The notes: generated from the letters alone by a model not told the origin. A DNA stretch of 55,599 bases from an uncultured Geobacter sp. (GCA_903925075.1 CAIYDQ010000196.1:1-55599), one strand, 5' to 3'. Positions 41,908 through 50,828 are shown, counted from the first letter of the stretch. Made by a program: numbers and translations.

Positions 41908-43653
41908 TTAACCCTTGGTCATTGCGTCGAATTTACAGAGCTGTGTGCAAACACCGCATCCGTTGCAGATATTGGGGTCGACGGCGACCTTCGGCTTGTC
42001 GCCGGAAGCGGTCAGACCCAACGCCACGCAGGCCGCCTTCAGGCAGGCGCGGCATCCCGTGCATTTTTCCGGGTCAACCGAAACCGTCGGCTGCTTCACC
42101 CGGTAGCGCAGCACGCAGGGGTTCCGGTCCACCAGCACGTAGGGGCCGGGGGTCTCCAGACCCTTCTTGATAGCGGCCTCGGTTGCCGCCAGGTTGTAGG
42201 TGTCGATCTCGACCACGTTTTCGACCCCGAGCACCTTGACCAGGGCGACTATGTCCACCTGCTTTGTGGGGTCTCCCTGCAACACGCTCCCCGAACCCGG
42301 GTTCTCCTGGCCGCCGGTCATGCCGGTGGTGCGGTTGTCCATGATGATCACCAGGGCGTTGCCGCCGTTGTAGACCATGCTCAAAAGCCCGGTGATGCCG
42401 GAATGGAAGAAGGTGGAATCGCCGATCACCGCCACCGGCTTCTCGGTTCTGCCGGCGATGGCGTTGACCTTGGCCATGCCGTGGGCGGCGGAGATGCTCG
42501 CCCCCATGCAGACCACGCAGTGCATGGCGCTCATCGGCGGCAGCGCGCCCAACGTATAGCAGCCGATGTCCCCGGAAACGAAGGTCTTCAGCTTGGCCAG
42601 GATGGAGAAGAGGCCGCGATGGGCGCAACCCGGGCAGAAGGTCGGCGGGCGCTGCGGGAGGTTTTCCACCGGCGCGAGCCCGGCGACCGCCGCGGCGCCG
42701 CCGGCCGCGGCGCGGACGATGTCGGCGCTGACCTCGCCGCAGTAGGAGATCTTGTCCTTGCCGATGTCCACCCGGATGCCCATGGCCCGGATCTGCTCCT
42801 CAAAGATGGCGTCCATTTCCTCGACCACCATGAAGCGCTGCACCTTGCCGGCGAACTCGCGGATCATCTTTTCCGGCAGCGGATGGACCATGCCCAGCTT
42901 CAGCACCGAGGCGTTGGGGAACGCCTCCTTCACGTGCTGGTAGGAGATGCCCGAGGTGAGGATGCCCAGTTCCGTGTCGGCCATTTCCACCCGGTTGAGC
43001 GGCGAAGTCTCCGCGTAGGCCTGCAGCTTCAAGAGGCGCGCCTCGACCTCGACGTGCTTCAACTTGCCGAAGTTGGGGAGCATGACGTACTTGGGAACGT
43101 TCTTTTCCCAGGCGCCGACCTTGGCGACGATCTGTTCCCGCTGCTCGACCCGCCCCTTGGCGTGGGAGATGCGGGTGGTGGTGCGCAGCATGGTCGGGGT
43201 GTCGAACTGCTCGGAGATCTCGAAGGCGATCCTGGTGAAGTCGTAGGCCTCCTGCGAATCCGAGGGGTCCAGCATCGGGACCTTGGCGAACCGGGCGTAA
43301 TTGCGGCTGTCCTGCTCGTTTTGCGAGGAGTGCATACCCGGGTCGTCGGCGACCATCAGGATCAGACCCGCGTTGACGCCGGTGTAGGTGAGCGTCATCA
43401 GCGCGTCGGCGGCCACGTTGACCCCGACGTGCTTCATGGTGGCGAGCGACCTGCCGCCGGCCACCGAGGCGCCGATGGCCGATTCCAGGCCGACCTTCTC
43501 GTTGGGAGCCCATTCGCAGTAGACCTGGCCCAGGCGGGCCACCTCTTCCAGCACCTCGGTGCTGGGAGTGCCGGGATAGCCGGAGGCGAAGACCCCGCCG
43601 GAATCCCCGAAGCTGAGCGCAATCGCTTCATTGCCGGAAATAATTTTTTTCAT
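41908..43653 (-). CDS. iorA: Indolepyruvate ferredoxin oxidoreductase, alpha subunit
   Basis: Encodes 581 residues from ATG 43653 (GGAAGG upstream; a GTG two codons earlier overlaps that site). The N-terminal half is the pyrimidine-binding domain (GDSGGVFASGYPGTPSTEVLE). The C-terminal half binds thiamine diphosphate (GDIGCYTLGALPPMSAMHC). The end carries two [4Fe-4S] motifs (CTGCRACLKAAC and CNGCGVCTQLC). This is the standard IorA architecture. With PaaK next to it, the complex probably serves aryl pyruvate oxidation in amino acid catabolism. Confidence 0.95.
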   Translation of the reverse strand: MKKIISGNEAIALSFGDSGGVFASGYPGTPSTEVLEEVARLGQVYCEWAPNEKVGLESAIGASVAGGRSLATMKHVGVNVAADALMTLTYTGVNAGLILMVADDPGMHSSQNEQDSRNYARFAKVPMLDPSDSQEAYDFTRIAFEISEQFDTPTMLRTTTRISHAKGRVEQREQIVAKVGAWEKNVPKYVMLPNFGKLKHVEVEARLLKLQAYAETSPLNRVEMADTELGILTSGISYQHVKEAFPNASVLKLGMVHPLPEKMIREFAGKVQRFMVVEEMDAIFEEQIRAMGIRVDIGKDKISYCGEVSADIVRAAAGGAAAVAGLAPVENLPQRPPTFCPGCAHRGLFSILAKLKTFVSGDIGCYTLGALPPMSAMHCVVCMGASISAAHGMAKVNAIAGRTEKPVAVIGDSTFFHSGITGLLSMVYNGGNALVIIMDNRTTGMTGGQENPGSGSVLQGDPTKQVDIVALVKVLGVENVVEIDTYNLAATEAAIKKGLETPGPYVLVDRNPCVLRYRVKQPTVSVDPEKCTGCRACLKAACVALGLTASGDKPKVAVDPNICNGCGVCTQLCKFDAMTKG

Positions 43654-43662
43654 GTACACCTT

Positions 43663-43702
43663 CCTTTTATCGAGTGTCTTTCTTACTTTTATCGAGTGTC
43701 TT
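43663..43702. repeat. 22-bp direct duplication before iorA
   Basis: CTTTTATCGAGTGTCTT occurs twice, 22 bases apart, in the paaK-iorA gap, immediately upstream of the iorA ribosome binding site. Confidence 0.7.
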
Positions 43703-43710
43703 GCTGTTGA

Positions 43711-45054
43711 TCACTTGGGGCGGTTGTCTATGAACCTCTTGGCTTTCCCCTCGCTACGGGGGATGGTGCCGGGCGGCACCAGGGTGACCTTGACGGTGAT
43801 GCCGATCACGTCCTTGATGTCGCGGGTGAGGCTCTTGACGATCTCGCGGGTCGCCAGTTCGTCGCTCACCGACAAGCGGGTGCTCTCGATGAAGGTGTCC
43901 CCCACCGGTTTGGTCACGTACTGCTCGATGACTTCGATTTTCACTTCGACTTCGTCCAGGTTCCCCTGACGCTCGACCACCACCAGGTAGTTGGGTGTGA
44001 CGTCCTTGTGCTTGATGACGATGGACTCGACCTGGGACGGGAAGAAGTTGACGCCCCGGATGATCAACAGGTCGTCGGTGCGCCCGGTCAGCTTTTGCAT
44101 CTTCACCAGGGTGCGCCCGCAGGCGCACGGCTCCAGGCTCAGGCTGGTGATGTCCCGGGTGCGGTAGCGCAGAAGCGGCTGCCCCTCGTTGGCGATGTTG
44201 GAGAGCACCAGCTCGCCCTCGGCGCCTATGGGGAGCACCTCACCGGTGTCCGGGTTGATGATCTCCGGATAAAAGAAATCCTCGTTGATGTGCAGCCCGT
44301 TTCTGGCCTCGTGGCACTCGCAGGCGACGCCCGGCCCGATGATCTCGGAAAGTCCGTAGATGTCGCAGGCCTTGATGCCGAAATTCTCCTGAATCTTGCC
44401 GCGCATCTCCTCGGTCCAGAACTCCGCTCCCAAGACGGCGGTCTTGAGCTTCAGCTTCTTGAAGTCGACCCCCATGCCCACCCCGACCTCGTGGATGTGC
44501 ATCAGGAACGAGGGGGTTACCGTCAGCGCGGTGGAGCCGAAGTCCTGCATCAGCATGATCTGCTTTTGGGTGTTGCCGCCGGAGATGGGAATCACCGAGG
44601 CCCCTACCCTGACCCCCCCGTAATGCGCCCCCAGTCCGCCGGTGAACAGGCCGTAGCCGTAGATGTTCTGCAGCACGTCGTTTTTCTGCACGCCGGCGCT
44701 GGTCAGGCAGCGGGCCATCACCTCGGTCCAGGTCTCGATGTCCTTCCTGGTGTAGCCGACCACGATCGGCTTGCCGGTGGTCCCCGAGGTGGCGTGGTAC
44801 TCGACCACGTCCTCCTGGTCGGCGCTGAACAGGTTGAAGGGATAGTTGTCCCGCAGGTCGTCCTTGACGGTGAACGGGAGCCTCTTGACGTCGTCCAGCG
44901 ACTTGATGTCGCCGGGCTTCACCCCCATGGCGTCCAGTTTCTGCTTGTAGAAGGGGTTCTTGTCGTACACGTAGGCGACGGTCTTCTGCCACTTGGCAAG
45001 CTGCATGCCCTGCATTTCGCTACGACTGGATGTCTCTTCGCTGTTCCAAACCAT
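43711..45054 (-). CDS. paaK: Phenylacetate-CoA ligase
   Basis: Encodes 447 residues of the AMP-forming adenylate-enzyme family in the PaaK branch. The ATP loop is SGTTGKP at 90-96. DIYGLSEIIGPGVACEC, LRYRTRDIT with the ribose-binding Asp, and the C-terminal domain containing GRTDDLLIIRGVNFFPSQVE are all PaaK hallmarks. It makes phenylacetyl-CoA (or a substituted form) from the acid, AMP and PPi being released. Next to iorAB it would recapture free aryl acetates. Confidence 0.93.
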   Translation of the reverse strand: MVWNSEETSSRSEMQGMQLAKWQKTVAYVYDKNPFYKQKLDAMGVKPGDIKSLDDVKRLPFTVKDDLRDNYPFNLFSADQEDVVEYHATSGTTGKPIVVGYTRKDIETWTEVMARCLTSAGVQKNDVLQNIYGYGLFTGGLGAHYGGVRVGASVIPISGGNTQKQIMLMQDFGSTALTVTPSFLMHIHEVGVGMGVDFKKLKLKTAVLGAEFWTEEMRGKIQENFGIKACDIYGLSEIIGPGVACECHEARNGLHINEDFFYPEIINPDTGEVLPIGAEGELVLSNIANEGQPLLRYRTRDITSLSLEPCACGRTLVKMQKLTGRTDDLLIIRGVNFFPSQVESIVIKHKDVTPNYLVVVERQGNLDEVEVKIEVIEQYVTKPVGDTFIESTRLSVSDELATREIVKSLTRDIKDVIGITVKVTLVPPGTIPRSEGKAKRFIDNRPK

Positions 45055-45091
45055 GGTCGCTCCTCGATTTCTCCGCGCGGGAGTGATGGTC

Positions 45092-46426
45092 TTACAAGTA
45101 TTTGAGTTCCCGCGCCTTCTCGGCGATTTCTTCCCGGAACTGCGGATGGGCGATGTCGATCAGGGCCTGCGAGCGCTGGCGGACGCTCTTCGCGTACAGG
45201 TCGGCGATGCCGTACTCGGTCACCACGTAGCGGACGTGGTTGCGGCTGGTGACCACCCCCGCGCCGTGCTTGAGCATCGGCACGATCTTGCTGACCAGGG
45301 TGCCGTCTCTGAGCGTGGAGGTGCTGGGCATGGTGATCACCGCCACCCCCCCCTTGGAGCGGGAGGCGCCGTAGGTGAAATCGAGCTGCCCCCCTACCGC
45401 CGAATACATCCTGGGGCCGATGCTGTCGGCGCAGACCTGGCCGGTCAGATCCACCTCTATGGCGGCGTTGATCGAGACCATGCGGTCGTTTTGGGCGATG
45501 ACGAAGGGGTCGTTGACGTATTCGGTGCGGTGCTGTTCGATGAGCGGGTTGTTGTGCGCCCAGTCGTAGAGGCGCTTGGTCCCCAGCAGAAACCCGCAGA
45601 CGATCTTGCCGCGGTGCAGGGTCTTGCGGGAACAGTTGAGCACCCCCGCCTCCACCAGGTCGATCACCCCGTCGGAGATCAGTTCGGAATGTATCCCCAG
45701 ATCCTTCTTGGTGAAGAGATGCTTCAGGACCGCGTCGGGAATGGAGCCGATCCCCAGCTGCATGGTGGCGCCGTCCGGGATCAGCGTGGAGATGTGGGCG
45801 GCGATCTTCTCCACCGTTTCCGGGTCACCCTCCTCGGCCATATGCCTCTCGGCCAGGGGCGAGGCGACCTCGACGATGTGGTGCATGCGGGAGACGTGCA
45901 TCAAGGTGTCGCCCAGGGTGCGCGGCATCTTGGAGTTCACCTGGGCGACCACCGTCTTGGCGGACTCGGCGGCCGTCATGCACAGGCCGGCTTCACCCCC
46001 GAGCGAACAGAAGCCGTTCTCGTCGGGAAGCGACACGTTCAAGAGCGCCACGTCCAGGGGAAGGTGGCCGTTTTTGAACAACAGGGGAAATTCCGAGAGC
46101 ATCACCGGGGTGAAGTCGGCGCGCCCCTCGTTCACCGCCTGGCGCACGTTGGGGGAGATGAACATGCTGTTCACCCGGATGTGCCCGGCCATCTCGGGGG
46201 CCACGTACTCGCTGGGGGCGATCACCAGCACCTGGCAGACCTCCACGTCGCGCAGCTCCGGCGCGCGCTTCACCAGCGCCGCCAGCAACTGCATGGGGGT
46301 GCAGACGTTTCCGGTCAAAAAGACGCGGTCGCCGGAGTTGATCGCCTTGATTGCCTCGTCCGCGGTGGTCACGCGCGAAGCGTAAATCTCCCGCCAATTC
46401 TTGATGTCCTTCCATGTCGCGCCCAT
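45092..46426 (-). CDS. Acetyl-CoA hydrolase/transferase family CoA-transferase
   Basis: Encodes 444 residues. The two-domain CoA-transferase fold matches the 4-hydroxybutyrate/acetate CoA-transferase (AbfT, Cat2) group. QLGIGSIPDAVLKHL is followed by IHSELISDG with Glu248 at the usual catalytic place, and a late GGQLDFTYGASRSKGG region. The enzyme moves CoA between acids through a glutamyl-CoA intermediate, so it could activate a hydroxy acid for the dehydratase-like protein, using acetyl-CoA as donor. The true substrate is unknown. Confidence 0.87.
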   Translation of the reverse strand: MGATWKDIKNWREIYASRVTTADEAIKAINSGDRVFLTGNVCTPMQLLAALVKRAPELRDVEVCQVLVIAPSEYVAPEMAGHIRVNSMFISPNVRQAVNEGRADFTPVMLSEFPLLFKNGHLPLDVALLNVSLPDENGFCSLGGEAGLCMTAAESAKTVVAQVNSKMPRTLGDTLMHVSRMHHIVEVASPLAERHMAEEGDPETVEKIAAHISTLIPDGATMQLGIGSIPDAVLKHLFTKKDLGIHSELISDGVIDLVEAGVLNCSRKTLHRGKIVCGFLLGTKRLYDWAHNNPLIEQHRTEYVNDPFVIAQNDRMVSINAAIEVDLTGQVCADSIGPRMYSAVGGQLDFTYGASRSKGGVAVITMPSTSTLRDGTLVSKIVPMLKHGAGVVTSRNHVRYVVTEYGIADLYAKSVRQRSQALIDIAHPQFREEIAEKARELKYL

Positions 46427-46451
46427 TGCTTCGTTCTCCTCTGTTATTTTC

Positions 46452-48539
46452 CTAGATCCTGATCCTGCCGTCCACGGCGTACACGCAGTCGGCGAAGGCC
46501 ATGATCGGGTTCATATCCATCTCCTGGATCATCGGCAGCTCGGTGAGCAGCAGCGAGACGCGCTGGATCAGCTCCTTAACCGCCTGCTTGTCGATCCCCC
46601 GCTCGCCCCGCACCCCGTCCAAAAGGGCGGCGGTCTTGATGTTGGCCAGCATCTCGCAGGCCTCCAGCTCGGTGACCGGCGCGATCTTGAAGACCACGTC
46701 CTTCAGCACCTCGACGTAGATGCCGCCCAGGCCGAACATGACCAGATGCCCCAGCTCCCGCTCGGCGGCGGCGCCGATGATCAGCTCGCGCCCGCCGGGG
46801 AGGAATTTCTGCACGAAGAAGTTGAGCTTGCCCAACGAGCCGAGCCGGCTTTGCATGTCCTCCACCGTGGCGCGCACCGAGGCTGCGTCCTTCAGGTTGA
46901 CCGCCACGCCCCCCATGTCGCTCTTGTGGTCGATCTCCTCGCAATCGACCTTGACCACCACCGGGAAGCCGATGCGCTCGGCGGCGGCCGCGGCCTCAGC
47001 CGCGTCGGCGGTCACCGCCCAGCCTGCCACCGGTATGCCGTAGGCCTCGAAGATCGAGTAGACCTCGGTGGCGGAGAGCACGCTGCGCCCCGCCTCCCTG
47101 GCCTCATCGATCACCTTTTTCGCCCGGGCGGAGTCGACTCCGGCGAAGGCGCGGGGCTCTCCGATGTCGCGGGCGCGCAGCTTGCCGTAGCTTGCGAGCG
47201 CGCCCAGGGCCTTGGCGGCGTCGCTGGGATTCGCATAACAGGGGACGCCGCCGGCCTTGAGGATGCCGTGGGTGATCCGGAAGCGCTCCTGGCTCAGGTC
47301 GGTCATGAAGTTGCAGACGATCGGCTTTTTGCCGAGCCTGCTGACCTCGACGATCTGCCGGGCCACCTCGTGGGTGTCGGTGAAGGGGGCGGTGACGAAA
47401 TTGATGAAGACGCTGTCGATCCCCTCCTCGTCCATCATCACGTCCAGCGCGCCGCGGAAGTGGGCGCCGCTGGCGGTGGCCACCACGTCGATCGGGTTTT
47501 CCAGGGCGGCCTCGGCCATCTGGGAGAGCTGCAGCCGCTCGATGGAGGCCTCGGAGAGCTTGGGGACGTCCAGTCCGAAGGAGACCAGCACGTCGGTGGC
47601 GATCACCGCCGGCCCGCCGGTGTTGGTGATGATGCCCACCCGGTTCCCCTTGGGGATCGGCTGGGTGGCGAAGGCCATGGCCGCGCGGGCCATTTCGCCC
47701 TCGTCGGTGAAGGAGAGGATGCCGGTCTTCTCGAAGATCAGCTCGGTGGCGATGTCCACCCCGGCCAGCGAGCCGGTGTGCGAGGAGGCGGCCTTGGCCC
47801 CCTGCTCGGTGCGCCCGGCCTTCATGGCCAGGATCGGCTTCTTGGCGCTCACCTCCTTGGCGACCTCCAGGAATTCGCGCGGGTTGGAGAACCCCTCGGT
47901 GTAGAGCACCACCGCGCGGGTCTCCGGATCGTCGCCGTAATAGCGGACGATCTCGGGAATGGAGATGTCGCAGGCGTTGCCGTTGGAGGCGTAGAAGCGC
48001 TGGCCGATTCCCAGGTCCGTCAGCGCCTGCATGATCAGCGCGCCGACCCCGCCGCTCAAAGCCACCACCGAGATGTGGCCCGGCTCGGGATAGGTGAAGG
48101 TGAAGTTGCAGTAGGCGTTGAGTTCGGGGTCGGAGTTGATGATCCCCTGGCAGTTGGGCCCGAAGACCCGCACGCCGTACTCCTTGGCGCGTTGCAGGAA
48201 ATCCTTCTGCAGCGCCGCGCCTTCATCGCCCAGCTCCGAGAAGCCGGCGGAGTTGATGATCACCGCCTTCACCCCTTTCTTGCCGCAATCCTCGATGGTC
48301 TGCGGCACGAACTTGCTGGGGATGATGATGTGGGCCAGATCGACCTGACCGGGGATCTCGTCCAGCGTCTTGTAGGCCTTGAGGCCGCAGACCTCGTCGG
48401 CCGTGGGGTTGAGCGGGTAGATCGCCCCCTTGTAGCCGTACTTCTGCAGGTTGCGGATGATGACGTTGCCGATGGAGAGTTCCTTCACGGAGGCGCCGAC
48501 GATGGCGATCGCCCTGGGTTTGAATAGTGCGTCCAACAT
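46452..48539 (-). CDS. NDP-forming acyl-CoA synthetase (fused alpha-beta)
   Basis: Encodes 695 residues. The N-terminal CoA-binding domain (AIVGASVKELSIGNVIIRNL) and the ligase domain with the phosphohistidine His254 (SSHTGSLAG) form the alpha part. From about residue 480 an ATP-grasp beta part follows (GFPVVVKVDCEEIDHKSDMG). Such enzymes make ATP or GTP from an acyl-CoA, or form acyl-CoA at the cost of ADP only. It would conserve the energy of the aryl- or acyl-CoA made by IorAB. Its ribosome site lies in the end of the dehydratase gene, 2 bases away. Confidence 0.9.
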   Translation of the reverse strand: MLDALFKPRAIAIVGASVKELSIGNVIIRNLQKYGYKGAIYPLNPTADEVCGLKAYKTLDEIPGQVDLAHIIIPSKFVPQTIEDCGKKGVKAVIINSAGFSELGDEGAALQKDFLQRAKEYGVRVFGPNCQGIINSDPELNAYCNFTFTYPEPGHISVVALSGGVGALIMQALTDLGIGQRFYASNGNACDISIPEIVRYYGDDPETRAVVLYTEGFSNPREFLEVAKEVSAKKPILAMKAGRTEQGAKAASSHTGSLAGVDIATELIFEKTGILSFTDEGEMARAAMAFATQPIPKGNRVGIITNTGGPAVIATDVLVSFGLDVPKLSEASIERLQLSQMAEAALENPIDVVATASGAHFRGALDVMMDEEGIDSVFINFVTAPFTDTHEVARQIVEVSRLGKKPIVCNFMTDLSQERFRITHGILKAGGVPCYANPSDAAKALGALASYGKLRARDIGEPRAFAGVDSARAKKVIDEAREAGRSVLSATEVYSIFEAYGIPVAGWAVTADAAEAAAAAERIGFPVVVKVDCEEIDHKSDMGGVAVNLKDAASVRATVEDMQSRLGSLGKLNFFVQKFLPGGRELIIGAAAERELGHLVMFGLGGIYVEVLKDVVFKIAPVTELEACEMLANIKTAALLDGVRGERGIDKQAVKELIQRVSLLLTELPMIQEMDMNPIMAFADCVYAVDGRIRI

Positions 48540-48541
48540 GT

Positions 48542-49789
48542 TTATTTCCCCTCCTCAAGCTGTTCGATGAATGCCTCGACGTTGGTTTTGGTCTGCTCGT
48601 CGGAGACGCAGCGCAGGTCGTTCAGGTCGCCGGAGATCACCAGCGCGGGGATACCGGTCTCGCGCTCCAGCCTCTGCGGCATGCCGTAGCGGTTGTTCGA
48701 GTTGTACGGGCAGGTTTTGGCGTCGTGGTAGATGATGCCGTCGATGCGGAACTTGGCGAGCATCTCCTTGATGTACTCCCCCTTGTAGGCGTCGGCGCGC
48801 ACGATGAACAGCTCCAGGTAGGCCTTGGCCATGCTCCGGAACGGGTCGCCCGGATCGAAGGCGGGGAAAATCCAGCTGCTGCAGTAGGTGGAGGCGAGCA
48901 CGGCGGCCTTCAACTCGGCGAACATCTCGGAGTGCTGCCGCAACCTCCCCCAGACCGGCATCCCTTCCCAATAGATGCGCAGCGACTCTCCTTCCACCGC
49001 CCCCACCCCGTTGGCGACCCGCTCCTTCAGTTCGGCCAGGAGCACGCGGTAGTAGTCGATCGCCTCTTGAGTGCCGCGCAGCACCACCGCCGGCCCCATG
49101 TGGATGGTGCTGTCGAAGAAGGTGATGGGCGCCGGCGAAGCGGTGGCCGTTTCCAGCACATCCTTCCAGAGTTCCGTGCATTGACGGGACAGCGAAACCG
49201 TCTCCCGCAGCCGCTCCAGGTCCAGCTTCTCGCCCGTGATCGCCTCCAGCGTCGGCACCAGCGCCTGGATCTGGCTGGCGACGTCGTCGATGTGCGAGTC
49301 GGTGACCTCGTTGACGTTTTTCGGGGAGGCGATGCCGATCATCGGGACGCCCAGTTTTTCGGAGTACCAGGCGAGCCAGTCCTGCACGTCGCGGCACTGG
49401 TTGGTGTTGTACACCAGCACGTCGGGCTTGGGGACCGATTCGATGCCGGGGTAGGCCTTGGAGAGCGGCGTCATCCCCTTCAGGTAGGCGCCGATGTCCG
49501 CCGTCAGGTAGGAGCAGATGTCCGGGGAGTAGCCGATGGCGTTGGCCACCGGGATCATCTCGTTGGAGAGCCGGGTAGCGCCCAGCATGGCGGCGTGGTT
49601 TTCCGGGAAATGCACGGCGAAGCCCATGGCCCGCAGCAGTTCGGCGGGGCCGACGCTGGTGCACCAGGCCACCTTCTTGCTGCCGGTGGTCGCCGCCTCG
49701 TTCAGGCCGTAGAAGTAATCGGACATGATCTTGTTCATCTGGTCCGTCGCCTGGATCTTTTTCCTGACGACCTTTTTTTCTTCGCTCAT
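48542..49789 (-). CDS. 2-hydroxyacyl-CoA dehydratase / benzoyl-CoA reductase-type subunit, without partner subunit
   Basis: Encodes 415 residues from ATG 49789 (GGAG upstream). The chain resembles the HgdA/BcrB/FldB class: KVAWCTSVGPAELLRAMGFAV, HFPENHAAMLGATR, GYSPDICSYLTADIGAYL and DGIIYHDAKTCPYNSN. Cysteines are at 43, 92, 132, 204, 303, 360 and 394; 92, 132 and 360 are placed like the three [4Fe-4S] ligands of the family. Known dehydratases and reductases need two related subunits, but only one is encoded here. It may act as a homodimer, as single-subunit relatives such as YjiM or double-cubane proteins do. The reaction is unknown. Confidence 0.82.
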   Translation of the reverse strand: MSEEKKVVRKKIQATDQMNKIMSDYFYGLNEAATTGSKKVAWCTSVGPAELLRAMGFAVHFPENHAAMLGATRLSNEMIPVANAIGYSPDICSYLTADIGAYLKGMTPLSKAYPGIESVPKPDVLVYNTNQCRDVQDWLAWYSEKLGVPMIGIASPKNVNEVTDSHIDDVASQIQALVPTLEAITGEKLDLERLRETVSLSRQCTELWKDVLETATASPAPITFFDSTIHMGPAVVLRGTQEAIDYYRVLLAELKERVANGVGAVEGESLRIYWEGMPVWGRLRQHSEMFAELKAAVLASTYCSSWIFPAFDPGDPFRSMAKAYLELFIVRADAYKGEYIKEMLAKFRIDGIIYHDAKTCPYNSNNRYGMPQRLERETGIPALVISGDLNDLRCVSDEQTKTNVEAFIEQLEEGK

Positions 49790-49830
49790 GGCTTCTCCGT
49801 AGTTTCTGGTAGTTATTGCCCTCAGGCCGC

Positions 49831-50622
49831 TCAGGCTGTTTCCGGCTTGTCGTCCAGCGCGTAGAGCGCCGCGCCGACCGCGCCCGCCAACTGCGGCAAT
49901 TCCGGGAGCAGCACGGGACGGCCGATCATCTCCTCGGCCATCTCCACGATATAGGGATTGCAGGCCACCACCCCGCCGGTCATCACCACCTGCCCGCTCA
50001 GGATGTCCATCTCCAGCACCCGCTTGATCACCGAATAGAACAACCCCTTGACGATGTCGGGCACCCTCTTGCCGTTGCGGATGCTCTCCAGCACCTCGGT
50101 GGCGGAGAAGACGGTGCAGTAGCTGCCGAGCTTGATCATCTCCTGCGACTGGCGGGCGAGTCCGTTCATCTCCTCCAGGGAGATGTCCAGCCGGCTGGCC
50201 ATCTCTTCGAGGAAGGCGCCGGTGCCGGCGGCGCACTTGCGGTTCATCTTGAAGCTGCTGCGCCGGCCGGCCGCGTCGAGGTTGATGATCTTGTTGTCCT
50301 GTCCGCCGATATCGATCACGGTGATCGCCTCGGGAAAGTAGTGGTAGCACCCCTTGGCCAGGCAGCCGATCTCGGTCTTGCTCTTCTCGGTGACGAAGGC
50401 GACGTTGCCCCTGCCGTAGCCGGTGGAAACGGCCCTGACGATATCCTCGCGGCTGGCCCCGGCCATCTCCAGCGCGGCGTCGAGACAGGCGGCGGCGGTT
50501 ACCGAGAAGTCGATGCCGGATTTCTTGACGGCATGGCCGAGCAGCCGCCCCGAGGGGTCGATCACCGCGACTTTGGTCCTGGATGCGCCCATGTCGAGAC
50601 CTACAAACACTGGTTTACTCAT
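49831..50622 (-). CDS. BadF/BadG/HgdC-type ATPase activator
   Basis: Encodes 263 residues of the ASKHA fold. FVGLDMGASRTKVAVID is phosphate loop 1, VIDIGGQDNKII loop 2 and MTGGVVACNPYI the adenosine loop. Cys130 (NRKCAAGTG) and Cys169 (SYCTVFSATEV) match the two cysteines per subunit that hold the single bridging [4Fe-4S] cluster of HgdC. Such proteins couple ATP hydrolysis to electron injection into a dehydratase or reductase. It is the first gene of the operon, 41 bases before the dehydratase-type gene, about 70 bases from the predicted transcription start. Confidence 0.92.
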   Translation of the reverse strand: MSKPVFVGLDMGASRTKVAVIDPSGRLLGHAVKKSGIDFSVTAAACLDAALEMAGASREDIVRAVSTGYGRGNVAFVTEKSKTEIGCLAKGCYHYFPEAITVIDIGGQDNKIINLDAAGRRSSFKMNRKCAAGTGAFLEEMASRLDISLEEMNGLARQSQEMIKLGSYCTVFSATEVLESIRNGKRVPDIVKGLFYSVIKRVLEMDILSGQVVMTGGVVACNPYIVEMAEEMIGRPVLLPELPQLAGAVGAALYALDDKPETA

Positions 50623-50702
50623 TTTTAGCCGGTCCCTTTTCCTTTGCGGGTTCGTTTCGCGCCGCCTTGGCGGAATAAAAAGCACTCGATAGAATTATGT
50701 TT

Positions 50703-50718
50703 TGCAGCTTACATGCCA
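50703..50718 (-). promoter_or_regulatory. Sigma-54 (-24/-12) promoter of the large operon
   Basis: The minus strand reads TGGCATGTAAGCTGCA. Against the consensus TGGCAC-N5-TTGCA it keeps the GG and GC dinucleotides with correct spacing and differs at two positions. The start of transcription should fall near 50692, about 70 bases before the activator gene. A sigma-54 activator gene and palindromic sites lie just upstream. Confidence 0.7.
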
Positions 50719-50812
50719 CTTCGTTCAGACGGAGACGCAGCCTCACAAGTATCCGATTTTGTGAATAATTATAGGAATACGCAATTCTAGCAGGATTGGA
50801 CATTATTTACAA

Positions 50813-50828
50813 CGACGATATTTCGTCG
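50813..50828. promoter_or_regulatory. Palindromic operator 1 (CGACGA-N4-TCGTCG)
   Basis: CGACGATATTTCGTCG, a 6+6 palindrome with a 4-base centre, about 95 bases upstream of the -24 element. Confidence 0.7.

Noticed and set aside
43663..43702. Regulatory significance of the 22-bp direct duplication before iorA
   Set aside because: It looks like a simple slippage duplication; no binding motif or hairpin supports more.
48542..50622. ATP-dependent (class I) benzoyl-CoA reductase
   Set aside because: That enzyme needs four different subunits and a dedicated ferredoxin; only one catalytic-type subunit and one activator are encoded here.
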